This document shows positions 8,265 to 17,671 of a stretch of DNA of 64,000 nucleotides, one piece after another (the stretch's first letter is position 1; every line of letters begins with the position of its first letter). Location of the stretch: contig NZ_JAJOZT010000001.1 in assembly GCF_021168475.1 (NCBI RefSeq), positions 653,238 to 717,237 of the forward strand, given 5' to 3'. The notes under the pieces are model-generated. The model was not told where the DNA came from. It made no database searches and saw only the letters and a list, made by a program, of their open reading frames with translations. The translations under genes were made by a program, and so were the position numbers. This DNA comes from Pseudoclavibacter sp. 13-3 (GTDB lineage Bacteria > Actinomycetota > Actinomycetes > Actinomycetales > Microbacteriaceae).

Positions 8265-9475
8265 CGGCCGTCCCTGCGGGTCGAGTCGTCGGTCGTCTCT
8301 GCAGCCGGCGTGTCATCCGGGGCGTACACCGCACGGGCCAAGGCGTCGAGAACGTCTGCGGTGCGCGGACCATAGCTCATGATCTCGGTGTCGGACATAT
8401 CGACGATGCGGCGGTTCTGACCCGCTGGAGTGCTGGCCACCGCCGGTACGCGTTCCAGCAGCCCGTCGACGCCGCCGACCGATTCCAGACCCTTGGTCAT
8501 CATGAGGATGAGATCAGGCTTCATCTGGACCAGCGCCTCGGCGTTGATCGGCTTCATGCCCTTCCAGTCGACCTCCCGCGCGACGTCCACCCCACCGAGG
8601 GCGTCGATGAGCGAGTCCACGCCTGAGCCCTCGCCGAACATGTAGTAGATGCCGGCATTCCCACGCACGTACAGGAAGACCATGCGCACGCGGTCAGCCT
8701 CGTTCTGCGGCCTGATGGCGGCGATCTCCTGCGTCTTCGCCGTGATCTCGGCAGACAGGCGATCCGCGAGACGCTGCCCTGTCTGCGCAACGCCCAGCGC
8801 GGCGGCCACCTGCATCACGATCTCGCTGACGTTGCCCATATTGCGTTCTGAATCGACGAAGACGACGGGGATGCCGGCATCTTTCATCTGCATGAGGGTG
8901 TCCCAGGGCCCGAGGGTCGTATCGGTGACGATCACGGTGGGAGCGAGATCGAGGATGGCTTCGCCGTTGAGCTCGTGGCCATTCTGCGTCACCAGCGGAA
9001 GATCTGCGGCTTCGCGGAACCCCGTCGAAATGTCTCGCCCCACGACTCTGTCGCCGAGTCCGAGGCCGAAGACCGTCGCTGCCAACGACCCGTACAGGTC
9101 AAGGGCCAGAATGCGGGTGGTGTCCGTTACGGTGACGGATGCGTCCTGGCTGTCGGTCACGGTCGCCGGCAGCTGCTGCTGCGGGTCGGTCTCGATCGGC
9201 GTGATCGAGGTCTGGGCCATCCTGGCCGTGGACTCGCCGAAGTGGTTGCGCGGATTGCTCAGAGCATCGAGCGATGACAGCGGTGAAAGGGCAGCCTCTG
9301 CTGCCTCTTGATCACCACTCGTGTGTTGTGTGACGCCCGAACAGCCCGACAGGGCCACAGCCACAGCCACACCTGTTGCCCCGAGCACACGCCCGAGGTG
9401 GCCTGCAGCACGCGTTGAACGCCGCCGAGATCTCCCCAGAATGTGAGGAATACCCCAGTTCATCTGGGCAAACAT
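8261..9475 (-). CDS. hmuT: haem-binding lipoprotein HmuT
   Basis: 404 residues. It is the substrate-binding protein that receives haem from HtaA proteins and delivers it to HmuUV. The ATG at 9475 has GGAGAGAGAG six bases upstream; longer in-frame readings lack such a site. An arginine-rich N-terminus leads to a lipobox (VALSGC), so it is a lipoprotein. Periplasmic-binding-protein fold blocks follow: RILALDLYGSLAATVFGLG, then GHELNGEAILDLAPTVIVT, and a C-terminal MSDTEIMSYGPRTADVLDAL. The His of NGHELN and a Tyr further on match the His/Tyr haem ligation known for corynebacterial HmuT. It is the first gene of the operon and lies just downstream of an iron box. Confidence 0.93.
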   Translation of the reverse strand: MFAQMNWGIPHILGRSRRRSTRAAGHLGRVLGATGVAVAVALSGCSGVTQHTSGDQEAAEAALSPLSSLDALSNPRNHFGESTARMAQTSITPIETDPQQQLPATVTDSQDASVTVTDTTRILALDLYGSLAATVFGLGLGDRVVGRDISTGFREAADLPLVTQNGHELNGEAILDLAPTVIVTDTTLGPWDTLMQMKDAGIPVVFVDSERNMGNVSEIVMQVAAALGVAQTGQRLADRLSAEITAKTQEIAAIRPQNEADRVRMVFLYVRGNAGIYYMFGEGSGVDSLIDALGGVDVAREVDWKGMKPINAEALVQMKPDLILMMTKGLESVGGVDGLLERVPAVASTPAGQNRRIVDMSDTEIMSYGPRTADVLDALARAVYAPDDTPAAETTDDSTRRDGR

Positions 9476-9553
9476 CGTTGTCTCTCTCTCCGGTCCGGCA
9501 TTCGACAGGCAGTGCACGGCAGTCTGGGAGATCACCGTCTTGCACACACAGAC

Positions 9554-9572
9554 CAATCTAAGGCTTACCTCA
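9554..9572 (-). promoter_or_regulatory. DtxR/IdeR-like iron box upstream of hmuT
   Basis: Read on the minus strand, TGAGGTAAGCCTTAGATTG matches the DtxR consensus TWAGGTWAGSCTWACCTWA at 15 of 19 positions. It overlaps a plausible -10 (TAGATT) about 80 bases before the hmuT start, so iron-loaded DtxR would block the whole haem operon. Confidence 0.7.
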
Positions 9573-9810
9573 GCCGCACCATTGGAGTTTAGGCAACGAT
9601 CGTAGCTGTCGTCAACCGTTCTGCATTCTCGCAGACGTCTTCGCATGAGGCGCTGACCGTCTCGTGCTCCTGCATGCAGACATGCCAGATGCCCCGGACC
9701 ATGCGAGACATGCAGAGTCTCCCGATTCGATCGGCAGAGAGCCCTCCGGGTGACGACCGCCCGAATCAGATGCGGCGACACCACCCCTGCCGAGCGCGTC
9801 GCGCAGACGC

Positions 9811-9849
9811 AGAAGAGCCCCACCAGACATTGTCTGGTGGGGCTCTTCT
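9811..9849. terminator. strong hairpin downstream of pnp
   Basis: Left arm AGAAGAGCCCCACCAGACA (9811-9829) and right arm TGTCTGGTGGGGCTCTTCT (9831-9849) are a perfect 19-base inverted repeat. It is symmetric, so it could stop transcription from either side. It lies between the pnp stop and the haem operon promoter. Confidence 0.85.
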
Positions 9850-9875
9850 GCGACCGTCGGCAGCGCCTTGGTCAG

Positions 9876-9902
9876 GCAGCAGTGCCGAGTCGGCACTGCT
9901 GC
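9876..9902. terminator. second hairpin downstream of pnp
   Basis: GCAGCAGTGCCG pairs perfectly with CGGCACTGCTGC across a 3-base loop, 70 bases after the pnp stop. With 9811-9849 it makes a tandem terminator or a 3'-end protecting structure. Confidence 0.65.
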
Positions 9903-9972
9903 GCGGTTATGCGCGGCCGCCCGACCGCAGCAACCGCAGCGACGGCACCGGCAGCCGAACGATCAGCGACTC

Positions 9973-12195
9973 CTACTCGGCGTCAGCCGCAGCGGCATCC
10001 TCTTCGATCACGGGGATCAGCGACAGCTTGCCACGATCGTCGACCTTCGAGATCTCGACCTGCACCTTCTGACCGACCTGCACGACGTCGCCGACCTGGC
10101 TGACGCGCTTGCCGTCGTTGAGCTTGCGCAGCTCTGAGATGTGCAGCAGACCGTCACGGCCGGGCATCAGCGAGATGAACGCGCCGAAGTCAGCGAGCTT
10201 CACGACGGTGCCCAGGTAGCGCTCTCCCACCTCGGGGATGGTCGGGTTGGCGATCGCGTTGACCGCGGCGCGCGCAGCGTCGGCCGAAGGCCCGTCGGCG
10301 CTGGCGATGTAGACCGTGCCGTCGTCTTCGATCGAGATGTCGGCGCCGGTGTCTTCCTGAATCTGGTTGATGATCTTGCCCTTCGGGCCGATGACCTCGC
10401 CGATCTTGGCGACAGGCACCTGCACCGTGATGATGCGCGGTGCGGTCGGCGCCAGCTCGTCGGGCTCGGAGATCGCCGAGTTCAGCACGTTGAGAATCGT
10501 CAGACGAGCCTCTTTGGCCTGCGTCAGCGCACCGGCCAGCACTGATGCGGGAATGCCGTCGAGCTTGGTGTCGAGCTGAATCGCGGTGATGAAGTCGGCT
10601 GTGCCGGCGACTTTGAAGTCCATGTCACCGAGCGCGTCTTCGGCACCCAGGATGTCGGTCAGCACGGCGTACTCGGTGTGGCCGTTCTCTTCGTGGCTGA
10701 TCAGCCCCGAAGCGATGCCGGCGACCGGCGCGCGCAGCGGCACACCGGCGTTCTGCAGAGCGAGCGTCGACGCGCAGACCGAGCCCATCGAGGTCGAGCC
10801 GTTCGACCCGAGTGCCTCAGAGACCTCGCGAATCGCGTAGGGGAACTCCTCGACGCTGGGCAGCACGGGCACCAGGGCGCGCTCGGCGAGCATGCCATGG
10901 CCGATCTCGCGACGCTTCGGGCTGCCGACACGACCGGTCTCGCCAGTCGAGTAGGGCGGGAAGTTGTAGTGGTGCATGTAGCGCTTGCGCGTGACAGGCG
11001 ACAGCGAGTCGATCTGCTGCTCCATCTTGAGCGTGTTCAGCGTGGTCACACCCAGGATCTGCGTCTCGCCGCGCTGGAAGAGCGCCGAACCGTGCACGCG
11101 AGGCAGCACAGCCACCTCGGCGTCGAGCGCGCGGATGTCGCGCAGCCCGCGGCCGTCGATGCGCACGCCCTCGTTGATGATGCGACCGCGCACGATCTTC
11201 TTGGTCACGGCCTTGTACGCCGCACCGATCTGCTCGTACTCGTCTTCGTCGATCTCAGGAGCCAGACGCTCCTTGATGCTCGCCTTCAGCGCGTCGTCAG
11301 CATCCTGCCGCTCAAGCTTGTCGGCGATCTGGTAGATCTTGGCGAGCTCGTCATGAGCCAGCTTCTCGACCTTCTCGTACAGGCTTGCGCTGTAGGGAGG
11401 AAAGAGCGTGAACTCGGCCACCGGCTTGGCCGCCTGACGGGCGAGCTCTTCCTGAGCTTCGACCAGCTGGCGGATGAACGGCTTCGCGGCCTCGAGCCCC
11501 TGGGCAACGACCTCTTCGGTCGGCTTCTGCGCGCCGGCCTCGATGAGATCCCACGAGTTCTCGCCGGCCTCGGCCTCGACCATCATGATGGCGACGTCTT
11601 CGCTGCCGTCTTCGGTGACGACCTTGCGACCGGCAACAGCCATGTCGAACACGGCCTGGTCAAGCTGCGACTGCTTCGGGAACGCGACCCACTGGCCGTC
11701 GATCAGTGCGATGCGAACGCCGCCGATCGGGCCCGAGAACGGCAGACCGCCGATTTGGGTGGATGCGCTGGCCGCGTTGATCGCGAGGGTGTCGTAACGC
11801 TCGTCGGGGGCGATGGTCAGCACCGTGATGATGACCTGCACCTCGTTGCGCAGCCCCTCGGCGAACGAGGGACGCAGCGGGCGGTCGCACAGACGCGCGA
11901 CGAGGATGGCGTCAGTCGTGGGGCGGCCCTCGCGACGGAAGAACGAGCCGGGGATGCGCCCTGCGGCGTACATGCGCTCTTCGACGTCGACGGTCAGCGG
12001 GAAGAAGTCGAAGCCCTCTTTCGGCTTCTTCGACACGGCGGTCGTCGACAGCAGCGTGGTCTCGTCGTCGAACGTGACGAGCACGGCGCCGGCGGCCTGC
12101 TGCGCGAGACGGCCGGTCTCGAAACGGATGGTGCGCTTGCCGAACTTGCCGTTGTCGATAACGGTCTCGGCGTACGTGATTTCTGGACCCTCCAA
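9973..12195 (-). CDS. pnp: polyribonucleotide nucleotidyltransferase (PNPase)
   Basis: 740 residues. Phosphorolytic 3'-5' exoribonuclease of RNA turnover. Two RNase PH-like domains are present (residues about 1-230 and 330-560). A KH domain ([20 protein letters not shown]) and an S1 domain ([20 protein letters not shown]) follow. The catalytic-domain block [14 protein letters not shown] is intact. The start is a TTG at 12195, giving [23 protein letters not shown] sits six bases before it and it matches the usual MEGPEI N-terminus of actinobacterial PNPases. A longer in-frame reading to 12246 has no comparable ribosome-binding site. It follows rpsO, the conserved order, but a hairpin separates the two. 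Confidence 0.96.
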   Translation of the reverse strand: MEGPEITYAETVIDNGKFGKRTIRFETGRLAQQAAGAVLVTFDDETTLLSTTAVSKKPKEGFDFFPLTVDVEERMYAAGRIPGSFFRREGRPTTDAILVARLCDRPLRPSFAEGLRNEVQVIITVLTIAPDERYDTLAINAASASTQIGGLPFSGPIGGVRIALIDGQWVAFPKQSQLDQAVFDMAVAGRKVVTEDGSEDVAIMMVEAEAGENSWDLIEAGAQKPTEEVVAQGLEAAKPFIRQLVEAQEELARQAAKPVAEFTLFPPYSASLYEKVEKLAHDELAKIYQIADKLERQDADDALKASIKERLAPEIDEDEYEQIGAAYKAVTKKIVRGRIINEGVRIDGRGLRDIRALDAEVAVLPRVHGSALFQRGETQILGVTTLNTLKMEQQIDSLSPVTRKRYMHHYNFPPYSTGETGRVGSPKRREIGHGMLAERALVPVLPSVEEFPYAIREVSEALGSNGSTSMGSVCASTLALQNAGVPLRAPVAGIASGLISHEENGHTEYAVLTDILGAEDALGDMDFKVAGTADFITAIQLDTKLDGIPASVLAGALTQAKEARLTILNVLNSAISEPDELAPTAPRIITVQVPVAKIGEVIGPKGKIINQIQEDTGADISIEDDGTVYIASADGPSADAARAAVNAIANPTIPEVGERYLGTVVKLADFGAFISLMPGRDGLLHISELRKLNDGKRVSQVGDVVQVGQKVQVEISKVDDRGKLSLIPVIEEDAAAADAE

Positions 12196-12535
12196 GGGGT
12201 GCTCCTTTACCTGATACGTGCAAGCAGGCAGGACGGGCACGAGCAACGTATGGTGCTGATCAACAGTAGAAAACCTCGGACGGACGTTCCGAAACTCACC
12301 ACCGAAGATCAGCGCCTGAACGGCTCACCTGCACGGTTTTGATTTGTGAGTGGCTCTCAGCGAACCACGCCCCAGTCTAGCAGAGCACACCGCAGACGAA
12401 CGGAGCGCACCTCTCGCGCATGAGGCCTGGACCGCAGACGCAGAGAGCCCCGAGCGAACCAGAGGGTTCGTCCGGGGCTCTCGACCTGAAGAAGGCAGGC
12501 GGCGCCTGCGCATTCCGGCAGAGGTCAGTCGAGAC
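12196..12535. other. intergenic region between rpsO and pnp
   Basis: 340 bases holding the rpsO terminator (12443-12482) and the pnp leader with its AAAGGAG site. No gene or riboswitch is recognised. Confidence 0.7.
12443..12482 (-). terminator. hairpin downstream of rpsO
   Basis: GAGAGCCCCG (12443-12452) pairs with CGGGGCTCTC (12473-12482), with an inner stem CGAACC/GGTTCG. It lies 54 bases after the rpsO stop and would reduce read-through into pnp. Confidence 0.8.
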
Positions 12536-12805
12536 TCAGCGGCGCAGGCCGAGACGCTCGATCAGCTTGCGGTAACGATCGATGTCGACCTTCTGCAGGT
12601 AGCCGAGCATGCGACGGCGCTGGCCGACGAGCAGCAGCAGGCCACGACGTGAGTGGTGGTCGTGCTTGTGCTCTTTCAGGTGCTCGGTGAGGTCGGTGAT
12701 GCGACGGCTCAGCAGCGCAACCTGCACCTCGGGTGAGCCGGTGTCACCCTCGTGCGTCGCGTACTCGCTGATGATCTGCTGCTTGACATCAAGTGCCAGT
12801 GCCAT
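12536..12805 (-). CDS. rpsO: 30S ribosomal protein S15
   Basis: 89 residues, the family's standard size, starting [17 protein letters not shown]. The conserved core is fully present: [38 protein letters not shown] and a C-terminal [19 protein letters not shown]. It binds 16S rRNA in the platform of the small subunit. It follows ribF by 43 bases and precedes pnp. A longer in-frame reading reaching 12889 overlaps ribF and is rejected. Confidence 0.98.
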   Translation of the reverse strand: MALALDVKQQIISEYATHEGDTGSPEVQVALLSRRITDLTEHLKEHKHDHHSRRGLLLLVGQRRRMLGYLQKVDIDRYRKLIERLGLRR

Positions 12806-12848
12806 GGTGATTCCTCTCACTCGCTGCGCGGTGCCGCTGAGGGAATTC

Positions 12849-13898
12849 TCAGTGGCGCTCTGGTTCCGCGGCCGATATACGGCGAACACTCGACCTTAGC
12901 ACAGCGCGCGTCTCGTCGCAGTCACGGTGCATCTGCTCGATGAGCGGCTCGAGGCCGGCGAAGGCGACCATGCCGCGCAGCCGAGCCACGAAGACGACCC
13001 GAGCCCAGCGTCCGTAGAGGTCGAAGTCGCCCACGTGGTCGTCGTCGCGGTCGATCACATGCGCCTCGACCGTTCGCGGCACGTCGTCGAAGGTCGGGTT
13101 GGTGCCCACCGAGACGGCAGCCGGGTAGCGATGCACCTCGCCCGTGTCGGCGCCCTCAGACCCGCCCGTCGAGACGTCGAGCCAGCCGGCATAGACGCCG
13201 TCGGCGGGGATGAACCCCTCGACGCCGCGCTGCTCATGGGTGGCTGCGTCCTCCCCTGCCCCCAGGTTCGCCGTCGGGAACCCGAGCTCGCGACCGCGCT
13301 TCGCGCCGTGCACGATGAATCCGCCGACGCTGGGCGATCGGCCGAGCACCGAGGCGGCCGTGTCGATGTCTCCCTCGCTCAGCGCCGCCCGCACGCTCGA
13401 CGACGAGAACTTCGGCTCGCCCGGCTGTGGTCGCAGCACGTCGGCGGCGATCACATCGAACCCGAGGCGTTCACCCGCTTCGCGCAGCGTGTCGACGTCG
13501 CCGGCACCGAAGTGCCCGAAGTGGAAGTCTTCGCCGACCAGCACCAGTCTGGCCTGCAGGCGATCGACGATCACCTGCTGGATGAACTCCTGCGGCGTCA
13601 GCGACGCGAACGCGCGGTCGAAGGTCATGATCGCGAGTGCGTCCACGCCGGTCTCGGCGATCAGCTGCGCCTGCCGGCGCGGGTCTGCCAGAGGGTGCGG
13701 GCATTTGTCCGGTGCGATCACGGCGAGCGGATGCCGGTCGAACGTCGCGACGATCGATGCCAGGCCGCGCTGTCGGGCCAGTTCGGTCAGCTGCCCGATG
13801 ATCGCCCGGTGGCCACGGTGCAAGCCGCCGAATTTGCCGATCGTGATGGCGCTGGGGCCGAGATCCGATGACTCCCTGTCGAGGTGCAGGATGCGCAT
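12849..13898 (-). CDS. ribF: bifunctional riboflavin kinase/FAD synthetase
   Basis: 349 residues. It makes FMN from riboflavin and FAD from FMN. The N-terminal FAD synthetase domain shows [19 protein letters not shown], the nucleotidyl-transferase HxGH-type motif, and the later block [13 protein letters not shown]. The C-terminal riboflavin kinase domain shows [12 protein letters not shown], then [10 protein letters not shown] and the helix [21 protein letters not shown] at 13898 overlaps the upstream stop (TGATG), supporting coupled translation. A serine/glycine-rich insertion sits between the kinase blocks ([16 protein letters not shown]). Confidence 0.96.
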   Translation of the reverse strand: MRILHLDRESSDLGPSAITIGKFGGLHRGHRAIIGQLTELARQRGLASIVATFDRHPLAVIAPDKCPHPLADPRRQAQLIAETGVDALAIMTFDRAFASLTPQEFIQQVIVDRLQARLVLVGEDFHFGHFGAGDVDTLREAGERLGFDVIAADVLRPQPGEPKFSSSSVRAALSEGDIDTAASVLGRSPSVGGFIVHGAKRGRELGFPTANLGAGEDAATHEQRGVEGFIPADGVYAGWLDVSTGGSEGADTGEVHRYPAAVSVGTNPTFDDVPRTVEAHVIDRDDDHVGDFDLYGRWARVVFVARLRGMVAFAGLEPLIEQMHRDCDETRAVLRSSVRRISAAEPERH

Positions 13899-14437
13899 CA
13901 GCCGTCGCGCCCTGCATCGGTCTGCGCCGCGGTGTCGGCTGTGCCGGCCGTCTTCTGCATGCCGGGGCGGTGCTTCGCCAGCCACCACAGCCCCAGCACC
14001 GGCAGCACCAGCGGGATGAACCCGTAGCCCATGCCGAACCACGACCAGACCGTGCTCTCGATGCGTCCGTTCGGAGCATCAGGAGAGATGAACAGCTGCG
14101 GTGCCCAGGTCGTCAGCGCACCCACGACGAGCACGCCGACCAGCTCGAAGCCGATGGTGAGCAGCGCGATGCGGTGCCAGCCCGGCCGGTGATGGCGAGC
14201 CAGCGCGACGGTGGCCAGGATGTACACGAGCGCGGCGACGGCGCTCAGAGAGTACGCGAGCGGAGCATGATTGAACTTCGTGAGAATCTGCACCAGCGAG
14301 CGTGCGGTGGCCGCGAGCGCGAGAATCGCGTAGACCACGACCAGCAGTCTGCCGGCTCCGCTCAGTCGCGGCGATTCGTCGGCGTCGCTGCGCGCGTCTT
14401 CGCCGCTCAACGGGGTGTGTGGGGTGAAAGCAGTCAT
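13898..14437 (-). CDS. four-helix integral membrane protein, function unknown
   Basis: 179 residues. After a polar N-terminus of about 27 residues there are four hydrophobic helices (LLVVVYAILALAATARS, AYSLSAVAALVYILATVAL, IALLTIGFELVGVLVVGAL and YGFIPLVLPVLGLWWL) and a short polar tail. Proteins of this shape sit beside ribF or truB in many actinobacteria, but I know no assigned function. A TAGAAT element lies 9 bases before the ATG at 14437, so the mRNA may be leaderless. The gene overlaps ribF by one base, so the two are probably cotranscribed. Confidence 0.8.
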   Translation of the reverse strand: MTAFTPHTPLSGEDARSDADESPRLSGAGRLLVVVYAILALAATARSLVQILTKFNHAPLAYSLSAVAALVYILATVALARHHRPGWHRIALLTIGFELVGVLVVGALTTWAPQLFISPDAPNGRIESTVWSWFGMGYGFIPLVLPVLGLWWLAKHRPGMQKTAGTADTAAQTDAGRDG

Positions 14438-14494
14438 CGGTCACTTATTCTAGTCAGCGTTCGGGAGGTCGCCGAAGTCGTCTCAGCCTCAGCC

Positions 14495-14896
14495 TCAGCC
14501 GATGCCGAGCGCAGTGGGGGCCAGCCCGGTGGCACCCTGCAGAGACCAGATCTGATCCATGCGCCAGATCATCACCGCGATGGTGAGGGCGGCGACGGCG
14601 AGCACGACGTTCGACCACCTCGTTCGCTCGATGAGCCCCCAGAACACCGCAGCCGGCGGAATGATCAGCGCAGTCACCAGGTAGCCGACGAACTCGACGC
14701 CGCTGCCGGTCGGCCCCGGCCCCGTGTTCCACACCACGATCGTGACCACGATCTGTGCGACCAGCAGCAGCTCGACCAGCGCGAGGCAGCCGAGCGTGAG
14801 GTCACTGGGAGTGCGCCCGATCAGCCCGAGCACGAGGCAGAGCACGCCGACGGCACAGGCCACGATGATCTGCGTCCAGGTGAACCAGTCGGTCAA
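14495..14896 (-). CDS. small membrane protein downstream of truB, function unknown
   Basis: 133 residues, starting at a TTG at 14896 that overlaps the truB stop (TTGA); the end of truB supplies GAGAAGG as ribosome-binding site. Four hydrophobic segments are visible: IIVACAVGVLCLVLGLIG, CLALVELLLVAQIVVTIVV, GYLVTALIIPPAAVFWGLI and VVLAVAALTIAVMIWRM. The N-terminus MTDWFTWTQ is short and cytosolic. It is coupled to truB and followed by the four-helix protein 57 bases on. No family name can be assigned; a longer upstream reading overlaps truB and is rejected. Confidence 0.75.
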   Translation of the reverse strand: MTDWFTWTQIIVACAVGVLCLVLGLIGRTPSDLTLGCLALVELLLVAQIVVTIVVWNTGPGPTGSGVEFVGYLVTALIIPPAAVFWGLIERTRWSNVVLAVAALTIAVMIWRMDQIWSLQGATGLAPTALGIG

Positions 14897-15900
14897 CGGT
14901 CTCGGCCTTCTCTCTGCGAGTCGGCCGGCTGGGGTGCGTTCGCGTCCGGCGGCACGACGAGCACCGCTCGCGCCCGACCCCCGCGATTCTCGACGATGCC
15001 GCGCAGCCCGCCGGCGTCGTCGAGAGCCGCGGTGAGCGGTCGTGCGGTCGACGGATGCCGCGCTGCGCTGGCAGAGATCGGCTGCGGCCCTGCGGCCGGC
15101 TCGGCACTCGGCGCGAGCGGTCTGCCATGGCCGAGATCGACACACTCCTGCGCGCTCAGCACCCGGGTCGGGAGCACTGCACTCGCCGCCTGGCCGAGCG
15201 TGAGCGCGGGCGGCGTCTCGACCTGCTCGATCGGCACCTCGCGGCCGGGCAGCACTGAGGCATCCGCCACATCGAACGGGCCTACCCGCACACGGCGCAG
15301 CGCCGTCAGGTGCCCGCCCACGCCCAGCGCAGTGCCGAGGTCGCGAGCGAGGGCGCGAATGTACGTGCCCGAGCTGCAGTGCACCCGGGCGTCGACGTCG
15401 ACGAACCCGTCGTCGCGGCGACGCACGTCGGTCACGGCGAACTCATGGATCGTGATCGGTCGTGGGCTGAGTTCGACACCCTCTCCCGCGCGCACCCGCG
15501 CGTACGAGCGCACGCCGTCGATCTTGATCGCGCTGACCGACGAAGGCACCTGATCGATATCACCGCTGAGCTGCGTCTCGACGATCTCTCGGATGCGCGC
15601 CTCGGTGACCGTGTGCAGCGTCTCGGCGTCGGCCTGCTCGGTGATCTCGCCCTCGGCGTCATCGGTGACGGTGGCCTGGCCGAGTCGGATGGTCGTCTGA
15701 TAGACCTTGTCGAGCCCGACCAGATAGGTCAGCAGCTTCGTGCCGCGGTCGACGCCCAGAATCAGCAGCCCGGTGGCCATCGGGTCGAGCGTGCCGGCGT
15801 GCCCCACGCGGCGGGTGGCGAAGATGCGGCGACCCCGGGCGACCACGTCATGGCTGGTCCAGCCCTGCGGCTTGTCGACGAGAACGATGGCATCGGGCAT
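14893..15900 (-). CDS. truB: tRNA pseudouridine(55) synthase
   Basis: 335 residues, starting MPDAIVLVDKPQGWTSHD. It isomerises U55 of tRNAs. The catalytic block RRVGHAGTLDPMATGLL contains the active-site Asp, and VSAIKIDGVRSYARVRAGE and HCSSGTYIRALARDLG are the other conserved motifs. The C-terminal region carries an Ala/Pro/Ser-rich insert (LAPSAEPAAGPQPISASAAR) not usual in the family. The ATG at 15900 replaces an unlikely upstream extension. It belongs to the conserved rbfA-truB-ribF string, but panE on the opposite strand has separated it from rbfA. Confidence 0.95.
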   Translation of the reverse strand: MPDAIVLVDKPQGWTSHDVVARGRRIFATRRVGHAGTLDPMATGLLILGVDRGTKLLTYLVGLDKVYQTTIRLGQATVTDDAEGEITEQADAETLHTVTEARIREIVETQLSGDIDQVPSSVSAIKIDGVRSYARVRAGEGVELSPRPITIHEFAVTDVRRRDDGFVDVDARVHCSSGTYIRALARDLGTALGVGGHLTALRRVRVGPFDVADASVLPGREVPIEQVETPPALTLGQAASAVLPTRVLSAQECVDLGHGRPLAPSAEPAAGPQPISASAARHPSTARPLTAALDDAGGLRGIVENRGGRARAVLVVPPDANAPQPADSQREGRDR

Positions 15901-15957
15901 GCCCCCAGTCTGCCACAGGGGCGCCGTCGGCTGTCGCACGCGGCCGGCCCATCGCCG

Positions 15958-15969
15958 TAGAATCGCCTC
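15958..15969 (+). promoter_or_regulatory. -10 element TAGAAT of a probable leaderless panE promoter
   Basis: TAGAAT (15958-15963) is followed by six bases and then the panE ATG. That is the distance from a -10 to the transcription start, so the mRNA probably begins at the start codon. No Shine-Dalgarno is present. Confidence 0.6.
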
Positions 15970-17070
15970 ATGAACGACGAGGTCACCCGCACACAGACGC
16001 CCGCTCCCCATCGCGCCGACGAGGCATCCCCCGATGCGACGTCACCGACGCGCATCGCGGTCATCGGCTGCGGGTCGATCGGCGGGGCCATGGCCGCCTC
16101 ACTCGATCGGGCGGGCTGTCAGGTCACCGTGACCGCTCGCGGCGACCATCTGGCAGCGATGCAGCGAGACGGGCTGCGAATGACCGGAGCGTTCGGCGAC
16201 CACGTCGCCCACGTGCATGCCGTGCCCGCGCTCGATGCGGCTCCCGATCTCGCGATTCTCACCACGAAGGCGCAGGATGCGGCGGCCGCGCTGGCCGACA
16301 ACGCCGAGTGGCTGCGTGGCGTGCCGCTGCTGGTCGTGCAGAACGGAGTCGAGGGCCCCACGACCGCGCACCAGGCGATCGCCGGGGCAAGCGTGCTGAG
16401 CGGCACGTCGTCGATCGGCGCCAACGTGCCGCAGCCGGGCCTCGTCGATGTGACCACGCCCGGCCCCACTGTGGTGTGCCCCGGCCCCGGCAGCGATCTG
16501 GACGACGCCCGGCGTGTGGCCGCGCTGCTGCAGCCGGCGCTGCCCGCACGTGCGGTCGAGAACACCGACGGCGTGCTCTGGACGAAGCTCGTCGTCAATC
16601 AGGTCAACGCGCTGCCCGCGATCACAGGGCTGAGCATTCAGCAGACCGTCGCCGACGACCGGCTGCGCCGGGTGCTCACCGCCTCGATGCGCGAAGCGGT
16701 ACACGTCGCACATGCCTCGGGCATTCGCTTCGGCAGTGCGCAGGGCCTCGACGACAGCATGCTGACCGTGCTGGCCGAGGTGCCCTCGGTCACGGCCGAG
16801 TTCATCCCGCTGCTGTTGGCGAAGCGAATGGGCGACGTGCCCAACACCGGTTCGACCCTGCAGTCGGTCGTCAGCGGGCGCCCCACCGAGATCGATCACC
16901 TGCACGGCGCGGTGGTGCGCGCAGCCGAGCAGATCGGCACGCGGGCGCCCCTCAACGCAGTCTTGGTGCGTCTCGTGCACGAGGTCGAGAACGCCGCCCG
17001 CAGCGCTGACGGCCGGCCGACGTTCCGCTCGGTCGACCAGGTCTGGGCCGAGGCCGAAGACCTGCTCTGA
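15970..17070 (+). CDS. panE: 2-dehydropantoate 2-reductase (ketopantoate reductase family)
   Basis: 366 residues. NADPH-dependent reductase that would convert ketopantoate to pantoate for coenzyme A synthesis. The Rossmann nucleotide-binding motif IAVIGCGSIGGAMAASL lies at about residues 29-45. The NQVNALPAITGL block carries the conserved Asn/Lys region (WTKLVVNQVNAL), and the C-terminal helical domain has STLQSVVSGRPTEIDHLHG, with the family Glu. An N-terminal polar extension of about 28 residues is unusual. It is the only plus-strand gene in this translation-gene cluster and splits truB from rbfA. Some members of this family act on other 2-oxo acids, so the exact substrate is likely rather than certain. 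Confidence 0.85.
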   Translation: MNDEVTRTQTPAPHRADEASPDATSPTRIAVIGCGSIGGAMAASLDRAGCQVTVTARGDHLAAMQRDGLRMTGAFGDHVAHVHAVPALDAAPDLAILTTKAQDAAAALADNAEWLRGVPLLVVQNGVEGPTTAHQAIAGASVLSGTSSIGANVPQPGLVDVTTPGPTVVCPGPGSDLDDARRVAALLQPALPARAVENTDGVLWTKLVVNQVNALPAITGLSIQQTVADDRLRRVLTASMREAVHVAHASGIRFGSAQGLDDSMLTVLAEVPSVTAEFIPLLLAKRMGDVPNTGSTLQSVVSGRPTEIDHLHGAVVRAAEQIGTRAPLNAVLVRLVHEVENAARSADGRPTFRSVDQVWAEAEDLL

Positions 17071-17092
17071 TCGCGACCGGGTCAGACCTCGA

Positions 17093-17548
17093 TCAGGCCT
17101 GATCGGCCGATTCGTCGTCTGCCTCTTCGCCGGGCCTGCGGTACGGGTCGGCGTCGCCGGCGAATGCCGAGCCCTCTGAGGCCTTGCGAGCCGCATCGTC
17201 GCGCTCGTGCGCGGTCTGCAGCAGCGCCTCGATGTGCGCAGCGTTCTCAGGGATGGCATCGAGGATGAACTCGATCGATGGCGTCAGCCGCAGCTTGATG
17301 TTGCGCCCGATCTCTGTGCGGATCATGCCGGTCGCGCTGCGCAGCGCGGCCTCGGTGTCGGCGCGCTCCTCGTCAGTGCCGAGCACTGTGTAGAAGATGC
17401 TCGCATGCTGCAGGTCACCGGTCACCTTCACATCGGTCACCGTCACGAAGCCGAGTCGAGGGTCTTTGACTCCGCGATCAAGCGTCTGAGCGACGACGAC
17501 CTTGATGCGGTCGGCGACTCGTTCTGCGCGGCTAGCGGTCTGAGCCAT
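17093..17548 (-). CDS. rbfA: 30S ribosome-binding factor A
   Basis: 151 residues. Assembly factor for the 30S subunit, acting on the 5' end of 16S rRNA. The KH-like core is clear: RVADRIKVVVAQTLDRGVKDPRLG, then VTVTDVKVTGDLQHASIFYTVLG and RTEIGRNIKLRLTPSIEFILD. The C-terminal 30 residues are acidic and disordered (GEEADDESADQA). The start has GAGGAGAACATC before ATG. It is separated from infB by a hairpin at 17672-17712. Confidence 0.95.
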   Translation of the reverse strand: MAQTASRAERVADRIKVVVAQTLDRGVKDPRLGFVTVTDVKVTGDLQHASIFYTVLGTDEERADTEAALRSATGMIRTEIGRNIKLRLTPSIEFILDAIPENAAHIEALLQTAHERDDAARKASEGSAFAGDADPYRRPGEEADDESADQA

Positions 17549-17671
17549 GATGTTCTCCTCGGTTCGTTCTGTGCAAGGGCGATGGTGTGGGCCCGTGTCG
17601 ATGGTAGTTCACTCCCGGTCTCGCCGTGAACCGCGCGGAGCGACGGGCACGACCCGCCGTCAGGTGACAGA

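Larger units (their letters stand above)
9476..9972. other. intergenic region between hmuT and pnp
   Basis: 497 bases without a credible gene. The hmuT-proximal half holds the leader and iron box. The pnp-proximal half holds two strong hairpins, listed separately, that would end pnp transcription. Short open frames here have no recognisable content. Confidence 0.7.

Noticed and set aside
8261-9823. 520-codon version of hmuT
   Set aside because: The extension crosses the iron box and promoter; the lipoprotein signal begins at 9475 with a strong ribosome-binding site.
16099-17259. 386-codon minus-strand open frame opposite panE
   Set aside because: It would fit the strand bias, but panE has a Rossmann motif and family blocks on the plus strand and the minus product has none.
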